This document shows, one piece after another, positions 24,916-36,180 of a DNA stretch of 64,000 nt (positions are counted from its first letter, which is position 1; every line of letters begins with the position of its first letter). The position numbers and the translations under genes were made by a program. Source of the DNA: Rachycentron canadum (Eukaryota > Chordata > Actinopteri > Carangiformes > Rachycentridae); the NCBI GenBank assembly GCA_038496675.1, contig CM076656.1, forward strand, positions 23,637,425 to 23,701,424, given 5' to 3'. Below the pieces are notes generated by a model. It was not told where the DNA came from. It ran no database searches and saw only the letters and a list, made by a program, of their open reading frames with translations.

Positions 24916-25197
24916 CATAGACTGTATATAAACCTGGACCTGGACTCTGGGTCTGTAAAATGAAGGCAGTGCTAAAGAGCCTTAACCCTTCATTCTCTCT
25001 AATGACCATCAGGGGGCGACTCCACTGGTTGTAACAGGAGTCCGATAATATTGACGTCCCTACTTCTCCCTTGATTTATTAGCTCAGTAAACGTTTTTCA
25101 AATGAGTTTGTGGTCTCAGTCTCTAGTTTCAAGTCTCCTTCAATATAACATGATGCTGACAAACCAATGGGCGACATCACAGTTGGTTGCCACTTGG
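24916..25197 (+). mobile_element. Family A non-autonomous element with intact left end
   Basis: It begins with CATAGACTGTATATAAACC, the clearest copy of the family terminus. It continues with GGACTCTGGGTCTGTAAAATG, the block ATGACCATCAGGGGGCGACT (CTCF-like 14-mer at 25006-25019), TTGATTTATTAGCTCAG, TTATGGTCTCAG-type sequence and CAAACCAATGGGCGACATC, and ends with GTTGCCACTTGG. The segment with TGATTGACAG and AAGATGGC is deleted. Confidence 0.88.
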
Positions 25198-25431
25198 CTT
25201 TATGAGCTTCTCTTATATCAAACTGCTATTCAACGAAGCCATAAGGATTTATTGTTATCTTTCACTCCATGTGGGATGTGTCGACTGGCTGCTGATCTAC
25301 AGCCACTCCTACTTAAAATGGCTCCCGATGAAGGTCGAATTTAGGCAGTGTGCAGGATTTTGTTTTAAAATTGTCACTCCTATGCACCTGTCTCAACAGA
25401 TAGATGAGCAAAGATTTTTTTTCTCTGTCTT

Positions 25432-25467
<36 letters not shown>

Positions 25468-26273
25468 TGCTGCAGGTGAGGGCTCCTTTAAGAAGGAGAT
25501 ATTGAACACACTGTTTCTCCATCGGAATTACATTGCATTCACTGTATTTACAACGGACAAATATTATTGTTATTTCACAGCAGGTTGGTGATGGTTGAGC
25601 ATGATTCAATCAAGATAACCACCAATGGATCATTATGCATAATGGTGCTCCACTTTGGTACAGCACTTCTGAAATGACAAGCTGCAGATGTAGCGCACAT
25701 ACAGCCGCGTTCCTGCTGACTTCACATGGCTGTTGGGATTTAATCATCTGAAGGGGGAAGCTGCAGATGAAAAAGACCGGTAGAATCACCCATTAATCTT
25801 TTGTCCATCGTGGCGGACTGCTTTACAGGCGGCTACATTCACATTAAACTTGGAAGTCAATCTGATTGTCTCAGGTGTAACGTGTTGGCATTTATGTGCA
25901 GCATATAAACACAGAATAAACGGTTTATAACGCAATATAATCCTGCTTTAAGATGATCTAAAGCCTAATATAAGTGTTTTTGTCAACTGTAACTCTCATA
26001 ATTGGAGGCTGGTGTATAAATAGACAATGAAGGCAACATGCCCTGAAACTTAGACAACCCTATACCCTCAGATACAACTCATTGGAGTGTTGATTCAACA
26101 CAGCAACACGAGGGGAGGGCGATAAGAAATAAAATAAGAAAAAATAAGAATAAGAATAGAAAGTTAATTTGATATGTATATGTGTAAAATAAAGACAAAC
26201 GGTCTCATTTCTATTATCTATTATTATTGTTTATGTACAATATATGCATAAAGTTCAGCGTCTCTTTGGTTTA
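25198..26273. other. Single-copy stretch without recognised gene
   Basis: An AC run lies at 25436-25464 and an A-rich AAATAAG tract at 26126-26160. No supportable frame or RNA was found. Confidence 0.5.
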
Positions 26274-26563
26274 ACAGACAGCATCACATCACCCCGATCA
26301 TCCCCTCACTGGCCCTCTGTCCATTTCAGAATTGATTTTAAGATTTTACCGATCGCCTTTAAGGCATGGCTTCGAGTTACACGACAGAACTACTGAGCCC
26401 CCATGAGCCCGTACGAAGCCTTAGATCCTCCGCCGTTCTAAAGTCGAGGCTTAAATACAGAAGCGACCGCGTCAACTCAACTCCGGGCCGACCCGGTGAG
26501 GCAGAATCAGTGTCTTTTAAATCACTTCTTATAACTTATATTTATAGACTCTCTTTCACGTGA
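26274..26563 (+). mobile_element. LINE ORF2 C-terminal remnant, frameshifted
   Basis: Conceptual translation in alternating frames gives HHITPIIPSL, then HFRIDFKIL and AFKAW, then ASSYTTELLSP, PVRSLRSSAV and FKSLL. These are the hallmark stretches of the region after the reverse transcriptase domain in L2/CR1-group LINEs (consensus HWLPVKFRIDFKILLLTFKAL...APSYISELL...RSLRSS). At least two frame changes and premature stops at about 26332-26360 make it a dead relic. Upstream reverse transcriptase motifs are absent, so this is a 5'-truncated insertion. An AT-rich 3' region follows to about 26700. Confidence 0.85.
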
Positions 26564-26710
26564 TGTCACATCTTTACCTTGTACTGTTATCCTTTTATTT
26601 ATTTTAATTATTTATTATGTTTGTATTGTTGTTTGTTGTATTGTATCTTATTTATCTAAATCATTTCTAAATTGTCTGTGAATCAGCCTTTAATTGCTTT
26701 TACTGTGTCT

Positions 26711-26713
<3 letters not shown>

Positions 26714-26761
<48 letters not shown>
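26714..26761. repeat. (GT)n microsatellite
   Basis: About 24 uninterrupted GT units, among the longest dinucleotide runs in the window. Confidence 0.95.
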
Positions 26762-26762
<1 letters not shown>

Positions 26763-27049
26763 ATGAATGGTATCTGCTCCCTGGAATTATATCGCCTGTA
26801 TCTTATTTCTGTCCTGCTCTAACTGGTCTCTTAACTCTGTTTTTAAAGGTGTTTATCATTATATTATTACTATTGTTGTTATTAATAACAACAATAATAC
26901 TATGATTGTGATTATTATTAATAATAATTGAGCAAGAGTGTTTGTTCTTGTACCTGTTTGCGAGACAAGAATCCTGCTGGACAAAGAGAGGATGATGGAA
27001 ATGAGTAAATGAAGGGGAGAAAGAGTGCGATGAGTTCATTCCATTAGCA

Positions 27050-27052
<3 letters not shown>

Positions 27053-27091
<39 letters not shown>
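27053..27091. repeat. (GT)n microsatellite
   Basis: About 19 GT units directly upstream of the CpG-rich block at 27103-27166. Confidence 0.95.
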
Positions 27092-27093
<2 letters not shown>

Positions 27094-27902
27094 GCAAGAC
27101 AACGCATGTGCGCGGATGAACGCACGCCGGCATTAACACGCGCACGCCCGCGCAATAACGGCGTGCAGTGATTTCTCTTCCTAAGTAAAGCTTGAAGATT
27201 TTTCTCACACTGCTCGGAAGACACCGCCCCCTTTTCCATCAACCCCTCTGCTTTCCCTCTTCCCGACTTTCATAAGTCACACAAAAGTTTCCCTTAAATC
27301 CGATTACTCTGCCAGAATACTGTGTATATATATATATATTTCTTTTTTTTTTTTTTTTCAATGATGAAGATGAGATGGCCCACTGAAAAAGGTGCGTTAA
27401 TGCGCATGCTTTTCCTTCTCTGTCCTCTGAGACTTCAAAATCCTCCCTGACAACACGCATCTCAAGGCTGACAGTCTCGCACCTTTCTTTCCCTTAAGAA
27501 GTACAGCCTATCATTTGATACCCCCCCCCCCCCTCTATAAAAGGTGGTAAGCTGTCTAAACCTGGGTAAATATCATGGGATTTATAAATTCACCCACTGC
27601 ATTCTCTTTTTTTTTTTTTCCTTCCCCAAGCCAAAGAGCCAGAGACGGCTTCAAAGTCTCCCTCCTCCGCTTTTTGTGAGTGTGTAATTTCGCAGGAGAA
27701 AATGACCTTAAGTTGGTCCCATTATCCGCAAATTACCTGTGATGAAATATAGTCAGCTGTTCGTTTAAGTCAGAAAATGATTGTCATTTCATTTCCAGCA
27801 CATATTTTCCAACATCCACTGACAGGGGTTTAAAGGTATTAACAGAATCCTGTTTGACTATATATAAAAAAAAAAAAAGGTAAATATAGTATTCTTTCAA
27901 TT

Positions 27903-27935
27903 ATACCATGATTCCAGTCAGTGGAATCATGGTAT
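27903..27935. repeat. Perfect 14-bp hairpin, 5-base loop
   Basis: The arms ATACCATGATTCCA (27903-27916) and TGGAATCATGGTAT (27922-27935) are exact reverse complements around the loop GTCAG. No matching miRNA or repeat family was recognised. Confidence 0.85.
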
Positions 27936-29130
27936 GTGGCAATTTCAAATATGTCACAGAAACCTCGATCTGGAGGACCTGGAGGGCCCGTGACTAGTCT
28001 GAAAGGCTGAGTGTGACGGTCCCCGAGGAGCACAATGCTAAAATGCCGGTCCATTTAGCGCTGCCCTCCCACCAGAGAGCCACTGGGTCTTTGCAGCCCT
28101 AATGGTGTTCACTGCATCAGCCTCTTAATCCAACGCTGGCCTTCCACAACTCAGCTCTCCAGTGCTTACACCCCCACACCTACTCACACATACCCACCCC
28201 TCCGTCCCTGGCTGGGGAAAAGGGGACATGACAGGGACAGTGTCTCAGAGTCAATTACAGGTCCCAGGCAATCCCCGAGGAGCCAACAGCCGTGTTTGTG
28301 ACAAAATGGGCCTATGCTCATTCCTTCATGAAGATGCAATTTGCAAGAGCAAGGAGAGGCTTTTGCGGGCGGAGTGCAGAGTGCATCTCCTCGGAGTCGG
28401 CGATCATGGGGTCCCTGTAGATGATGATGTTAGCCCAGATGAATAAATGATGAAATGGGCTGGCACATTGTGCTTTAATGTAAAAGTTGAGTGCAGCACA
28501 GTGACTCTGGACTACGAGAAGTGTCACGGGTTGAAAGTACAGTGGAGCTTTAGTAAAGCCCAGGGCATTTATGACATGGGTAGGTAGGGCATGAAGCTCG
28601 ACTCAGCCGAGTTCAGCGGCACAGGAGAAGTTGAATCAAATAGAAGTCACCTTGGAGAAGAAAAAAAAAAAAAAAAAAAAAAATGGAGCCCAGCATTTGT
28701 CAAGGGAAACATTTTTGGTAATTATTGTGCAGAAATTAGAATTTCATCCTGACAAATTACTTATGTGATTACTTAATTCATTCCCTTTGGTTAATATTGT
28801 TGCTGCTGTTGAAGTTGAAGAACAGATTATTGTGAGTTAGAGAAGAGTTAATAGAAGCTTTACCTTGAATTTTGAATTGCAGAACTCCCACCCTTGCATG
28901 AATGGGACTGTGACATTCAGCCTTTGTCCCCTGGCACTGTACTTGTCAAACAAATTTGATGTTGCATGGATGTTTTTCAGAGATCCTTGTTGACTCTGTT
29001 CTGGCCAGAGATGTTTCTGTGAAATACAATGGAAAATAAACAGTGAGAGTTTTCAGGTCACAGGCGATGGCAAAACTTTGGCATTCGAGATGAAACACAA
29101 CGTCACGTTATCACGTCAATGTCACATCTC
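27936..29130. other. Single-copy stretch, candidate conserved non-coding DNA
   Basis: Bases 28240-28530 and 28685-28800 are free of repeats and have an even composition rich in ATTA and CAATTTGCA words. An A-run is at 28658-28683. No exon was recognised. Possible regulatory function is inferred only from the word use. Confidence 0.4.
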
Positions 29131-29567
29131 TACCATTGACCGATCCACCATAACATTATGACCACTGACAGGTGAAGTCAATAACATTGATTATTTGATT
29201 ATCTGGTTGTTAATTTGACTCGTCCCACCTCACTAAACATGGTTCAGACCAAGTCCCCCCCCCCCCCCCCTTCATGGAAACAGTCTTGGTTCAGGAGCTT
29301 TGAGGAACAACAACCAGTTCAAGGTGTTGACTTGGCTCCAAATCCCCCAGATCTCAGTCCAGTCCAGCATCTGTGGGATGAGCTGGACCAACAAGTCTGA
29401 TCCATGGAGGCTCCACCTCACAACTTCAGGACTTAAAGGATCTGCTGCTAAGGTCTGGGTCCAGATACCACAGCTCAGCTTCAGAGGTCTAGAGGAGTCC
29501 AGGCCTCCAGGGTCAGGACCTAGACAATATTAGACAGGTGGTCATAATGTTATCGCTGATCAGTGTA
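29131..29567 (+). mobile_element. Internally deleted, inactive Tc1-like transposon
   Basis: The element is bounded by TA at 29131-29132 and 29566-29567. Its imperfect terminal repeats both contain CATAACATTATGACCAC, or GATAACATTATGACCACCTG on the other end. Between them lies only the 3' part of a transposase gene. One frame reads EVLTW-like sequence, then NPPDLSPVQHLWDELDQQV, which matches the Tc1/mariner C-terminal motif SPDLNPIEHLWD. The Glu of that motif, third residue of the DDE catalytic triad, is Gln here, and a 16-base C-run interrupts the upstream part. The element is about 437 bp against roughly 1.2-1.6 kb for complete relatives, so it is non-functional. Confidence 0.92.
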
Positions 29568-29647
29568 TTTTTGTGACAACTGATTGTTTCTGTTCTGCTC
29601 TGTTGTCTAAAGTTGTGTCTCGTTTCCATGTGTTTTCTCTCCCCCAG

Positions 29648-29777
29648 AACAGAGGTGTATGCGTCTTCATGGATATGGATGGACGGAAAGTCACTGGGCT
29701 GAGTCTGGATCATATAAGGAAATTCTGGATTGAGGAAGCATTACAAGCGCTTCCCTTTCCCCAGCAGCTATATTTTG
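29648..29777 (+). other. Exon-like open segment (uncertain)
   Basis: A strong splice-acceptor context (TGTTTTCTCTCCCCCAG) precedes an open frame that starts at AAC 29648 and runs 43 codons to a weak donor (TTTTG followed by GTGTGG). The translation includes GVCVFMDMDG and, 28 residues after the first D, the pair FP. In TTPA-like CRAL-TRIO domains the strand G-x4-x-D-L-E-G is followed by FP at the same spacing. I regard this as a weak resemblance only. No neighbouring exons were recognised, the domain's next motif is absent, and the segment sits directly after a transposon relic. Chance or conserved non-coding DNA are good alternatives. Confidence 0.15.
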
Positions 29778-29781
29778 GTGT

Positions 29782-29797
29782 GGGGGGGGGGGGGGGG
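29782..29797 (+). repeat. G16 homopolymer
   Basis: Sixteen consecutive G residues after TTTTGGTGT. Confidence 0.95.
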
Positions 29798-32700
29798 CAT
29801 GAGACCCCTATTTTACTGGATTGACTGGGTGGTGACGGGTTATCCTACAAAATCCCCAAAAAAATGAAAACGTATGTGGGTTAGCTGTCTTTTTCTCCTG
29901 TGTCTGCTCTCCAAGGCAAATGAATAGAATAAGAATTGTTGTTTCTACTACAGCAAAAGAAATATGAGTTTCCCTTTACACCTGTTTTGTCTAGACAGTG
30001 TTTTGACCTTTGCACTCCTCAACGCTTACTGCAAGTGATTTCTATCAGCGTAATGGCTGAAATGTAGATTTAAACGAGAGGCAGACACAGTCTATGTTGA
30101 CTTTCGGTGACCTGAATATATTTCACATATAAGCAGCGTCTTACAGCCGATGATGAGCTCGGGCTCTGAACGCTTAGCTCGGTATCGACACTGCGCCCAC
30201 ATTAACAGGACGGTGTAAAATAAATGAGTTTGCATTTTCCCTCAGTTACACGTGAGCGTAGAATTTTAACGGAGCTCCTGTCAGAATCTGAAAGACTCAA
30301 TCAATCCAATTTCTGAACAACACCGTGAATGGCCGCGAGGTTCTGCCCTGCACGGGAGCAGGAGTTGCTCTCTCTGCTGCACGGTCAGACGACCCCCTCG
30401 AACCCGCCCAACAGACACGGCGATTTGCATCTGACATTTGCGACATTCCCCTGAATAATCTGTCGTCCCAAAGCCATCTTTCTCAAAAATCACAATTCAA
30501 TCCATCTCTTTGGGAGCTATTCATTCGCTTTTGTGCGCGAGGGACCGCATAGCTTGCTAAGTTAAACTCATTTACCACCAGAGGTAAGACGTCAATTTCT
30601 TTGAGCCCTTCATGGCAGTTTATTGGATTACCTGATTAAATGAAGACTGAATGATCGGAGGGCAGAAGGTTATGCTTTCCACCTTTGAAAGATGGCTTCT
30701 GAACTCGCATGAATCACGTCTTGTGTGGATAATTCGAAGCTCGCAGCAAATGTTTTATGCTCTCTCTTTCCCTTTAGTTGTTCAGTACAGTGTATGAGGC
30801 AGTTTAACTCAAGTGCAACAGAAACAATTCACGACACAATGGAATAAGGCCCCCCCCCCCGGAAGATAGCACGCTAATGCATTTAGCAACCCAGGAAATG
30901 GCTCCATTTCATTTGAAAGGACAAACCCTCTTTAAACCTGTTTCTGTCTTCTTTTGAGATTTATACCCTTTATAATGATTCCAAAAAATGTGTTTAATCG
31001 TTATGTGGCAGTGAGCTGACGGTGCTTTAGCTGCCAAGGAGAGTGTTTATTTTCACAAGTCTCAGAGAAGCATAAACACGGGGCTGAGTGTGGGGGTGGC
31101 CATTTTCATGCCAAGGCTCCAAGAGTTTTGAAAGCGGCACCAGCCCTGCGTTGTTCGGCAACCAGACAAGGTATTCCCTTTCATCCGGCGAGGATTCACC
31201 CCATTTCATGTCAACAAGGCCCTTTAAGCTCGGAAAGCAGGAGGAAAAGGGGAAGGAAAAAAAAAAAAAAAAAAAAAAAGAATCTTCGGAAATCACCGTG
31301 ACTAGTGGTTGACAGACAAGCCTCCTCTAGACGGGGAAAAGGAAGAAAAATGAGGCTCGCGTTGCAAAAACAAATCACCTAAGAAGAGAAACTTGCCCTG
31401 GCACATTACGCCTCTGACGTGATTTTTTATCTGCACACTCATATAAAATCATTGCATGTCATTTCTCTCAGCCTTGAGTCACTACTATTAATGGGGCATG
31501 ATTAAGTAAGAAAGTCTGAGAGAGGGGTTGAGGCGCGGTGGCTGGGTGATGCCACAGCTGGATGCAGGTGTTGTCTGCTTGTGTCTAGGTCGGACCTGAG
31601 TAAGCCAAGACAGAGGCTCTGCCACTCGGTCAGTCATCCACCACCCATCCTTGTTCCACCCCCCCCCCCCTCCAGCCTTAAATGCCTGGGCTTTCTGGCT
31701 TAATCAATCACCTGTGAAAAGAGCAATGACTGTGTGTTAAGGGAGGACTGTGAGGCGGAGGGCGGAGAGAGAGAGAGAGAGGGAGAGAGAGAGAGGGAGA
31801 GAGCGGGTTGTGGGGTGGGTGTCAGGGACAGGTGGCCAGGGTCAGTCTCTCTCTCACCTTGGCAGCTCCTCTCCAAGCGCTCTTGACAGGCTTACATGCA
31901 TCCACCCACCTGCACAAGAGGGGCCCGCAGGCACACACGTACAGAAGTAGGTGTCTTTCCCACACACACACACACTCGCGTGCATTGGGCCACGTGCACG
32001 CCCACAAACAGAAGCACGCAGGGTGAACAGCTTCGGGCTACTGGCGCTCCCTAGGGGAACACTCGAACTATGCTAATGCATGCCAGTTCATCAATTTAGT
32101 CCCGGACACCAACACACTTTCCGGACTGCCTGGGCATGCATATTTCTCAAGGTTAAAAAGTTAACAGGGATAAGATGGCCACTTCTGTACGAATGAATCT
32201 CCATATCATGAAAGGAAAATCAATAGCTGTAGCCAATAATGCGGCAGATGGAGTTGAAATGCATCAGATGCAGCTTATCCGTTTTAATGTAATGTCGAGT
32301 TCTCGTTGGGATGCGACAGTCGCTGCAGTCGATACTTGTGCACACACTGTACAGTTTGGTGACGTTAAGAATAATGATCCAAAGCCATTAACTCACAAAA
32401 AAAAAACAAAACAAAAAAAAAACAACCACAATTGCACTCGTGTGTTTGACTTTGCCCCACAACAGTATCTCAGGTTTCCCTGCTGTGGTTAGAAGTTAGA
32501 CATGTCCAAACAGAGTGAAAGAGCGTTTCAGGAGTGATGGACGCTTTGAGCATAAGCAGCTGAAACAGCTAAAGCATCATCATCTCGCTACAACAGAGCT
32601 CCGGCTGCGCCGCTGCAGAGTGAGACGGGCAATTAAGAGAGGGAGGGGTCTGACAAAACCAGCCAGAGTGACACGAAATGAAAAGCACGAGGGGAAGAGG

Positions 32701-33160
32701 AAGCAGAGCAATGAGGAGATGGGGATTAGGTAGGAGGAGAGAGTGAAGGAGAGAAGGAGGGTTGGGGTGGTAGGTGGTAGTATTAAGAAATCTCATGCAT
32801 TTGTAATTTTCATTTCTATATTCAGATTTGTGTCTTTTTTTTTTTTCTCCTCTGAAGAAAACATCATGAATATAGATGAGTTTGCCAGTGTGATGGTACT
32901 GTTCCTTTACTTGGGCCAAATAAATAACCCTCCCCCCACCACCCCACACCCCACCGCATCCCATCCCCATCCCCTCCAACCGGTGAACACTGGGGAGATA
33001 AGTGACCAGACCGAGGCTCATATTTCCTGTGCAGCGGGAGTTTTGTGAGAGTGCCAGCATGTCGCATGTTTTACCTCCTTCATATTTTTGGCGTCGTGAC
33101 ATTTGAATGCGGACTGTGGAAGTGGAATCAAGGGGATGGGTTCACATGTTTGCGTATACG

Positions 33161-33194
<34 letters not shown>

Positions 33195-33890
33195 CAACAC
33201 TTTAACACAGCTAAGTACAGACACACACACACACAAGCTATGGAGACCTGCTTTAAGTAACTATTGGCAGAGCCTCCCTGATTATTTTATTGGTGTGAGC
33301 TATAATACTGTATTATTTAACCTTCCTATGCATATGAAGTCCCCATATATGTATGAATAGTTAAACCCCCCCCCCCCCCATCCCAATAACATGCCAGTGC
33401 TGTCAGCTTCCCCCGATCAGCATATTTCTGATCTTAATTCCCAGTGATCAGAGAACTTCTGTGTAAATCCTGTCATTTTACCCCCCCCCCCCCCCCCCCA
33501 ACACAAGACGGAGTTGTTTTCATCGCTCCAGCCCTGTGATGGTGTGGATTTAGACTCTGTAATGATGCTGATAAGTACAGTGTAAGTAGGAAAAAAGTAG
33601 GAAAGGCGGAAGAAGAGAAACAAAGACACGGGTGCTTATAGGCTGAGACTGCTCGCTTGTTTCGATGCTGCTTAAAAATAATGAGCAGCTAAGCAGATGC
33701 ATAATTTACGGTGTAGTTAGGGCATGAAAAAAATATGTCAGTGGAAATTATTATTATTATTTTTTTTTTTTTGCAATTTCTGATTGGAAAAAGTGAGGAT
33801 AGAGGAATGAGTGATGGGGATTTTCAAGCAAGGAGCCAAACCTACAGATCTGCTCTTACTCTCACGTCATAAGAGTTCTCACCGGCCGGT
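29798..33890. other. Gene-free stretch, single-copy DNA with simple repeats
   Basis: A C11 run lies at 30850-30860, an A-run at 31259-31280, C12 at 31659-31670, GA repeats at 31767-31803, a CA run at 33163-33194, C14 at 33366-33379 and C19 at 33481-33499. Bases 30120-30720, 31020-31250 and 32040-32350 are single-copy. The plus frame starting at ATG 32175 (about 80 codons before an A-rich tail) has a good Kozak context but no recognised homology. Confidence 0.5.
33481..33499 (+). repeat. C19 homopolymer
   Basis: Nineteen consecutive C residues, the longest C-run in the window. C14 lies 100 bases upstream and C16 about 600 bases downstream. Confidence 0.95.
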
Positions 33891-33894
33891 TTGA

Positions 33895-34125
33895 TTCAGG
33901 TAAGACTGACAGGAGCTGAGCGTTATCATTTGTCACAGCCGACAAACTGCGGGTCGATGCCTGCTGTTCTCAGAGCGTGGTTAAAAGATGAAGGAGGACC
34001 CAAGAAGCAGACCCATCTGGCTTCCTGTGGCCTCAGCTCAAGGCACTTAACCCTAGACACAGGTCTAGGTTCAGTTCCCAGGCGCTGCTCCTCACAATAA
34101 CAACCCCCCCCCCCCCCCCTCTACG
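33895..34125 (+). mobile_element. Possible degenerate SINE
   Basis: The phrase CTCAAGGCACTTAACCCTAG followed by AGGTTCAGTTCCCAGGCG resembles the GGCAAGGCACTTAACCC block and B-box-like sequence of fish SINEs. The element then runs into C16 at 34104-34119. The order is not canonical, so confidence is low. Confidence 0.3.
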
Positions 34126-34856
34126 TTCCCCTGCCCTGATGTGCAGCCTCTTTTCAGGCCCCTGGGGGCCAGGCAAGGAATAGCTGCTGTCACAACGAGT
34201 AGGCTTGTTTTCTAACCAAAGGAGAAGAGGTGGTTGGGCAGAGGGAAACCATAGAACATGTCCTTGGAGAGAAACAGGAATTTCCTCCTTCTTTCTACAG
34301 ATACATCAGATATGAGGCTGGATGGGCCTGAGCTTTTCTTTTTCTTTTTACATTTCAACAACATTGGAAAAAATCTCCATAGCTGAGTGGGAGGTATTGC
34401 AGTGTTTGTGGTATTTGCAAAATTTCAGGAAAAAGAAATTTCTTTATCTGTTTATCTGGTTCACCAAAGTTTTCTTTCTGTGGTGAAAAAGACTGAGTGA
34501 AAGCAGGTAGAGGCTGTTGGCAAGCAAACACGGTGGCCAGTGGCCCTGGGGGAAAAGCCAGATGTGTCCAATTTATCACAGAGATAGATGAGAGGTGGGA
34601 GACAGACAGAGGAACCTGTCCTGTCTCTTAGTGGCTGATCTCTGCGTCTGCATCTGTCTTTGTGTGGGAGGGAGAAGGAGTGAGAGAGCTTGGATTTGAA
34701 AATTTGAAATATTGATTTGAAGAGATGAACCAAAATACAAAGGTTGGACTTTCCCAGAATAAATCCTCAAGCAAATGATCCTTTATGTTGCGACTGGTTT
34801 GAGCTAGAGACATGCTGTCCTTTCTGCTCAACTACAGAATCAGTGCTTTCTAAAAA
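34126..34856. other. Single-copy stretch without recognised gene
   Basis: Mixed DNA with no repeat longer than short homopolymers and no supportable frame. Confidence 0.45.
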
Positions 34857-35346
34857 GCCCTGATTTGTCTGTCTGTCACACAAACTTCCATCTATACATT
34901 CGTGAACGAAGTTAGTTCAGATCTGGATCAGTCTGAGCCTTTGACTGGAGCATTGCTGCTTTACTTCTGTGTGTTTATCCATCCATTCTCATCCTCCATC
35001 TTTGATTGTGACGTCTAGAGTCACGTCTCTACGTGGAACACTCCTATTGGCTCCAGTGGGTGATGTCACAGCCAATCAGAGTGTCTCCTTCAGAGGCCTA
35101 GCTGTCAGCTGCTTGTAGCCAAAGTCAATGGGATCAATCCTGTATTTTTTTGATCTCAGAGTGAGGAGAAGTTGCTCTGAGTTTATTGTAGTGACAGAAT
35201 AAAGACAGAGAGACATGGACAATAAGATATTTAGAGCATTAGAGGCTTTGGAGCTGATTTTTCATCATTACTGCTCCAAAGAATGAGCAGAACTCAGATC
35301 AGATAAAGAGAGAAACTTCAAATCAGCTCTAGAACAACACAAACAC
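34857..35346. mobile_element. Family B repeat, copy 1
   Basis: Nearly identical to 55691-56140 from GCCCTGATTTGTC to GAACAACACAAACACA. The main length difference is about 40 extra or replaced bases at 34875-34925. It contains GTGACGTCTAGAGTCACGTC, then CCTATTGGCTCCAGTGGGTG and ATGTCACAGCCAATCAGAG, so an inverted ATTGGCT/AGCCAAT pair flanks a TGATGTCA site. No coding frame or terminal inverted repeat was recognised, and the class is unknown. Confidence 0.85.
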
Positions 35347-36180
35347 ACGTGTGTACCTTTCTGTGGTTATTATGGTTTACAGTGTTTTTTATCTAGAAAA
35401 TAAGGGCCACACACTTTTTTTGTTTTAAAAGCTAGTGTCCCTTATCACAGTGAATAGAAGTCTTTTACATATATACATATGTCTGGATCCTCACTCAGAC
35501 TCCTAACATGCTGAATCGTGTTGGCTGAATGGGATTCTGCACCAATTAGCCCCCTGTGGGTCCTCACAATTCAAGCGTGCACACTCAGCAAACCACCCCC
35601 GCCTACAGGCTTAAGCCGCGGCTGTTGGGCGTTGCCTCCACCCCAGGTAGGTTCATACGAGCTGCCAACACGAAATCCCCGTGTTATCAGACAAGGATCT
35701 GCTCCCAGCGAGACACCCAGCTTTCAATGGGCCCACATCTGTCTGCCTCATCATCACCTAAAGCAAGGATTAAAAGAAAAAAAAAAAAAATCTGAATGCC
35801 TCAAGCTAGCACACTCCGTGACAACCACACTTATCCAAGTAATTAGTGTTTGCACTTATGTATGTATCAAACACATCCAGTGTTGGCATATAAGAAAGGT
35901 GATGATATTTGAATCCCTGGATTTCCACTACAAGAGTCATCAAGAGCACAGGCTGTGGGCGCAGTTTGACTGACAACAACATGCAACATGAGGCCAAGTT
36001 TAACTTCTGCCATTGCAATTTAATTTTTTTTTTTTATTATTATTATTTAATTAATACATAGAGTAAAAATCTCTTCACAACAACTGACTGCATAAAAAGG
36101 ATTTCATTTTTACTCATTTATCTTAAAAACCGCAACAAGTGGTGATTGTTCTACATCGCTAACATCAGGTTTGTGTTGGC
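35347..36180. other. Single-copy stretch without recognised gene
   Basis: An A-run lies at 35776-35790 and an AT-rich ATTATTATT block near 36025-36060. Bases 35500-35750 are single-copy. No supportable frame was found. Confidence 0.45.

Larger units (their letters stand above)
26564..27902. other. Gene-free stretch with long GT runs and a CpG cluster
   Basis: GT runs lie at 26714-26761 and 27053-27091. An AT trinucleotide-like block (ATTATTATTAATAATAATT) ends near 26930. A dense CpG cluster is at 27103-27166, a TA plus T-run at 27325-27358 and a C13 run at 27521-27533. Bases 27600-27800 are single-copy, and the wording (CCGCAAATTACCTG, TGATTGTCATTTCATTTCC) would fit a conserved element. Confidence 0.5.

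Noticed and set aside
32569..33102. 177-codon minus-strand frame
   Set aside because: The G-rich and pyrimidine-tract-derived composition and lack of motifs make it fortuitous.
33895..34100. tRNA gene
   Set aside because: AGGTTCAGTTCCC resembles a B box, but there is no A box, cloverleaf or terminator at the right distance.
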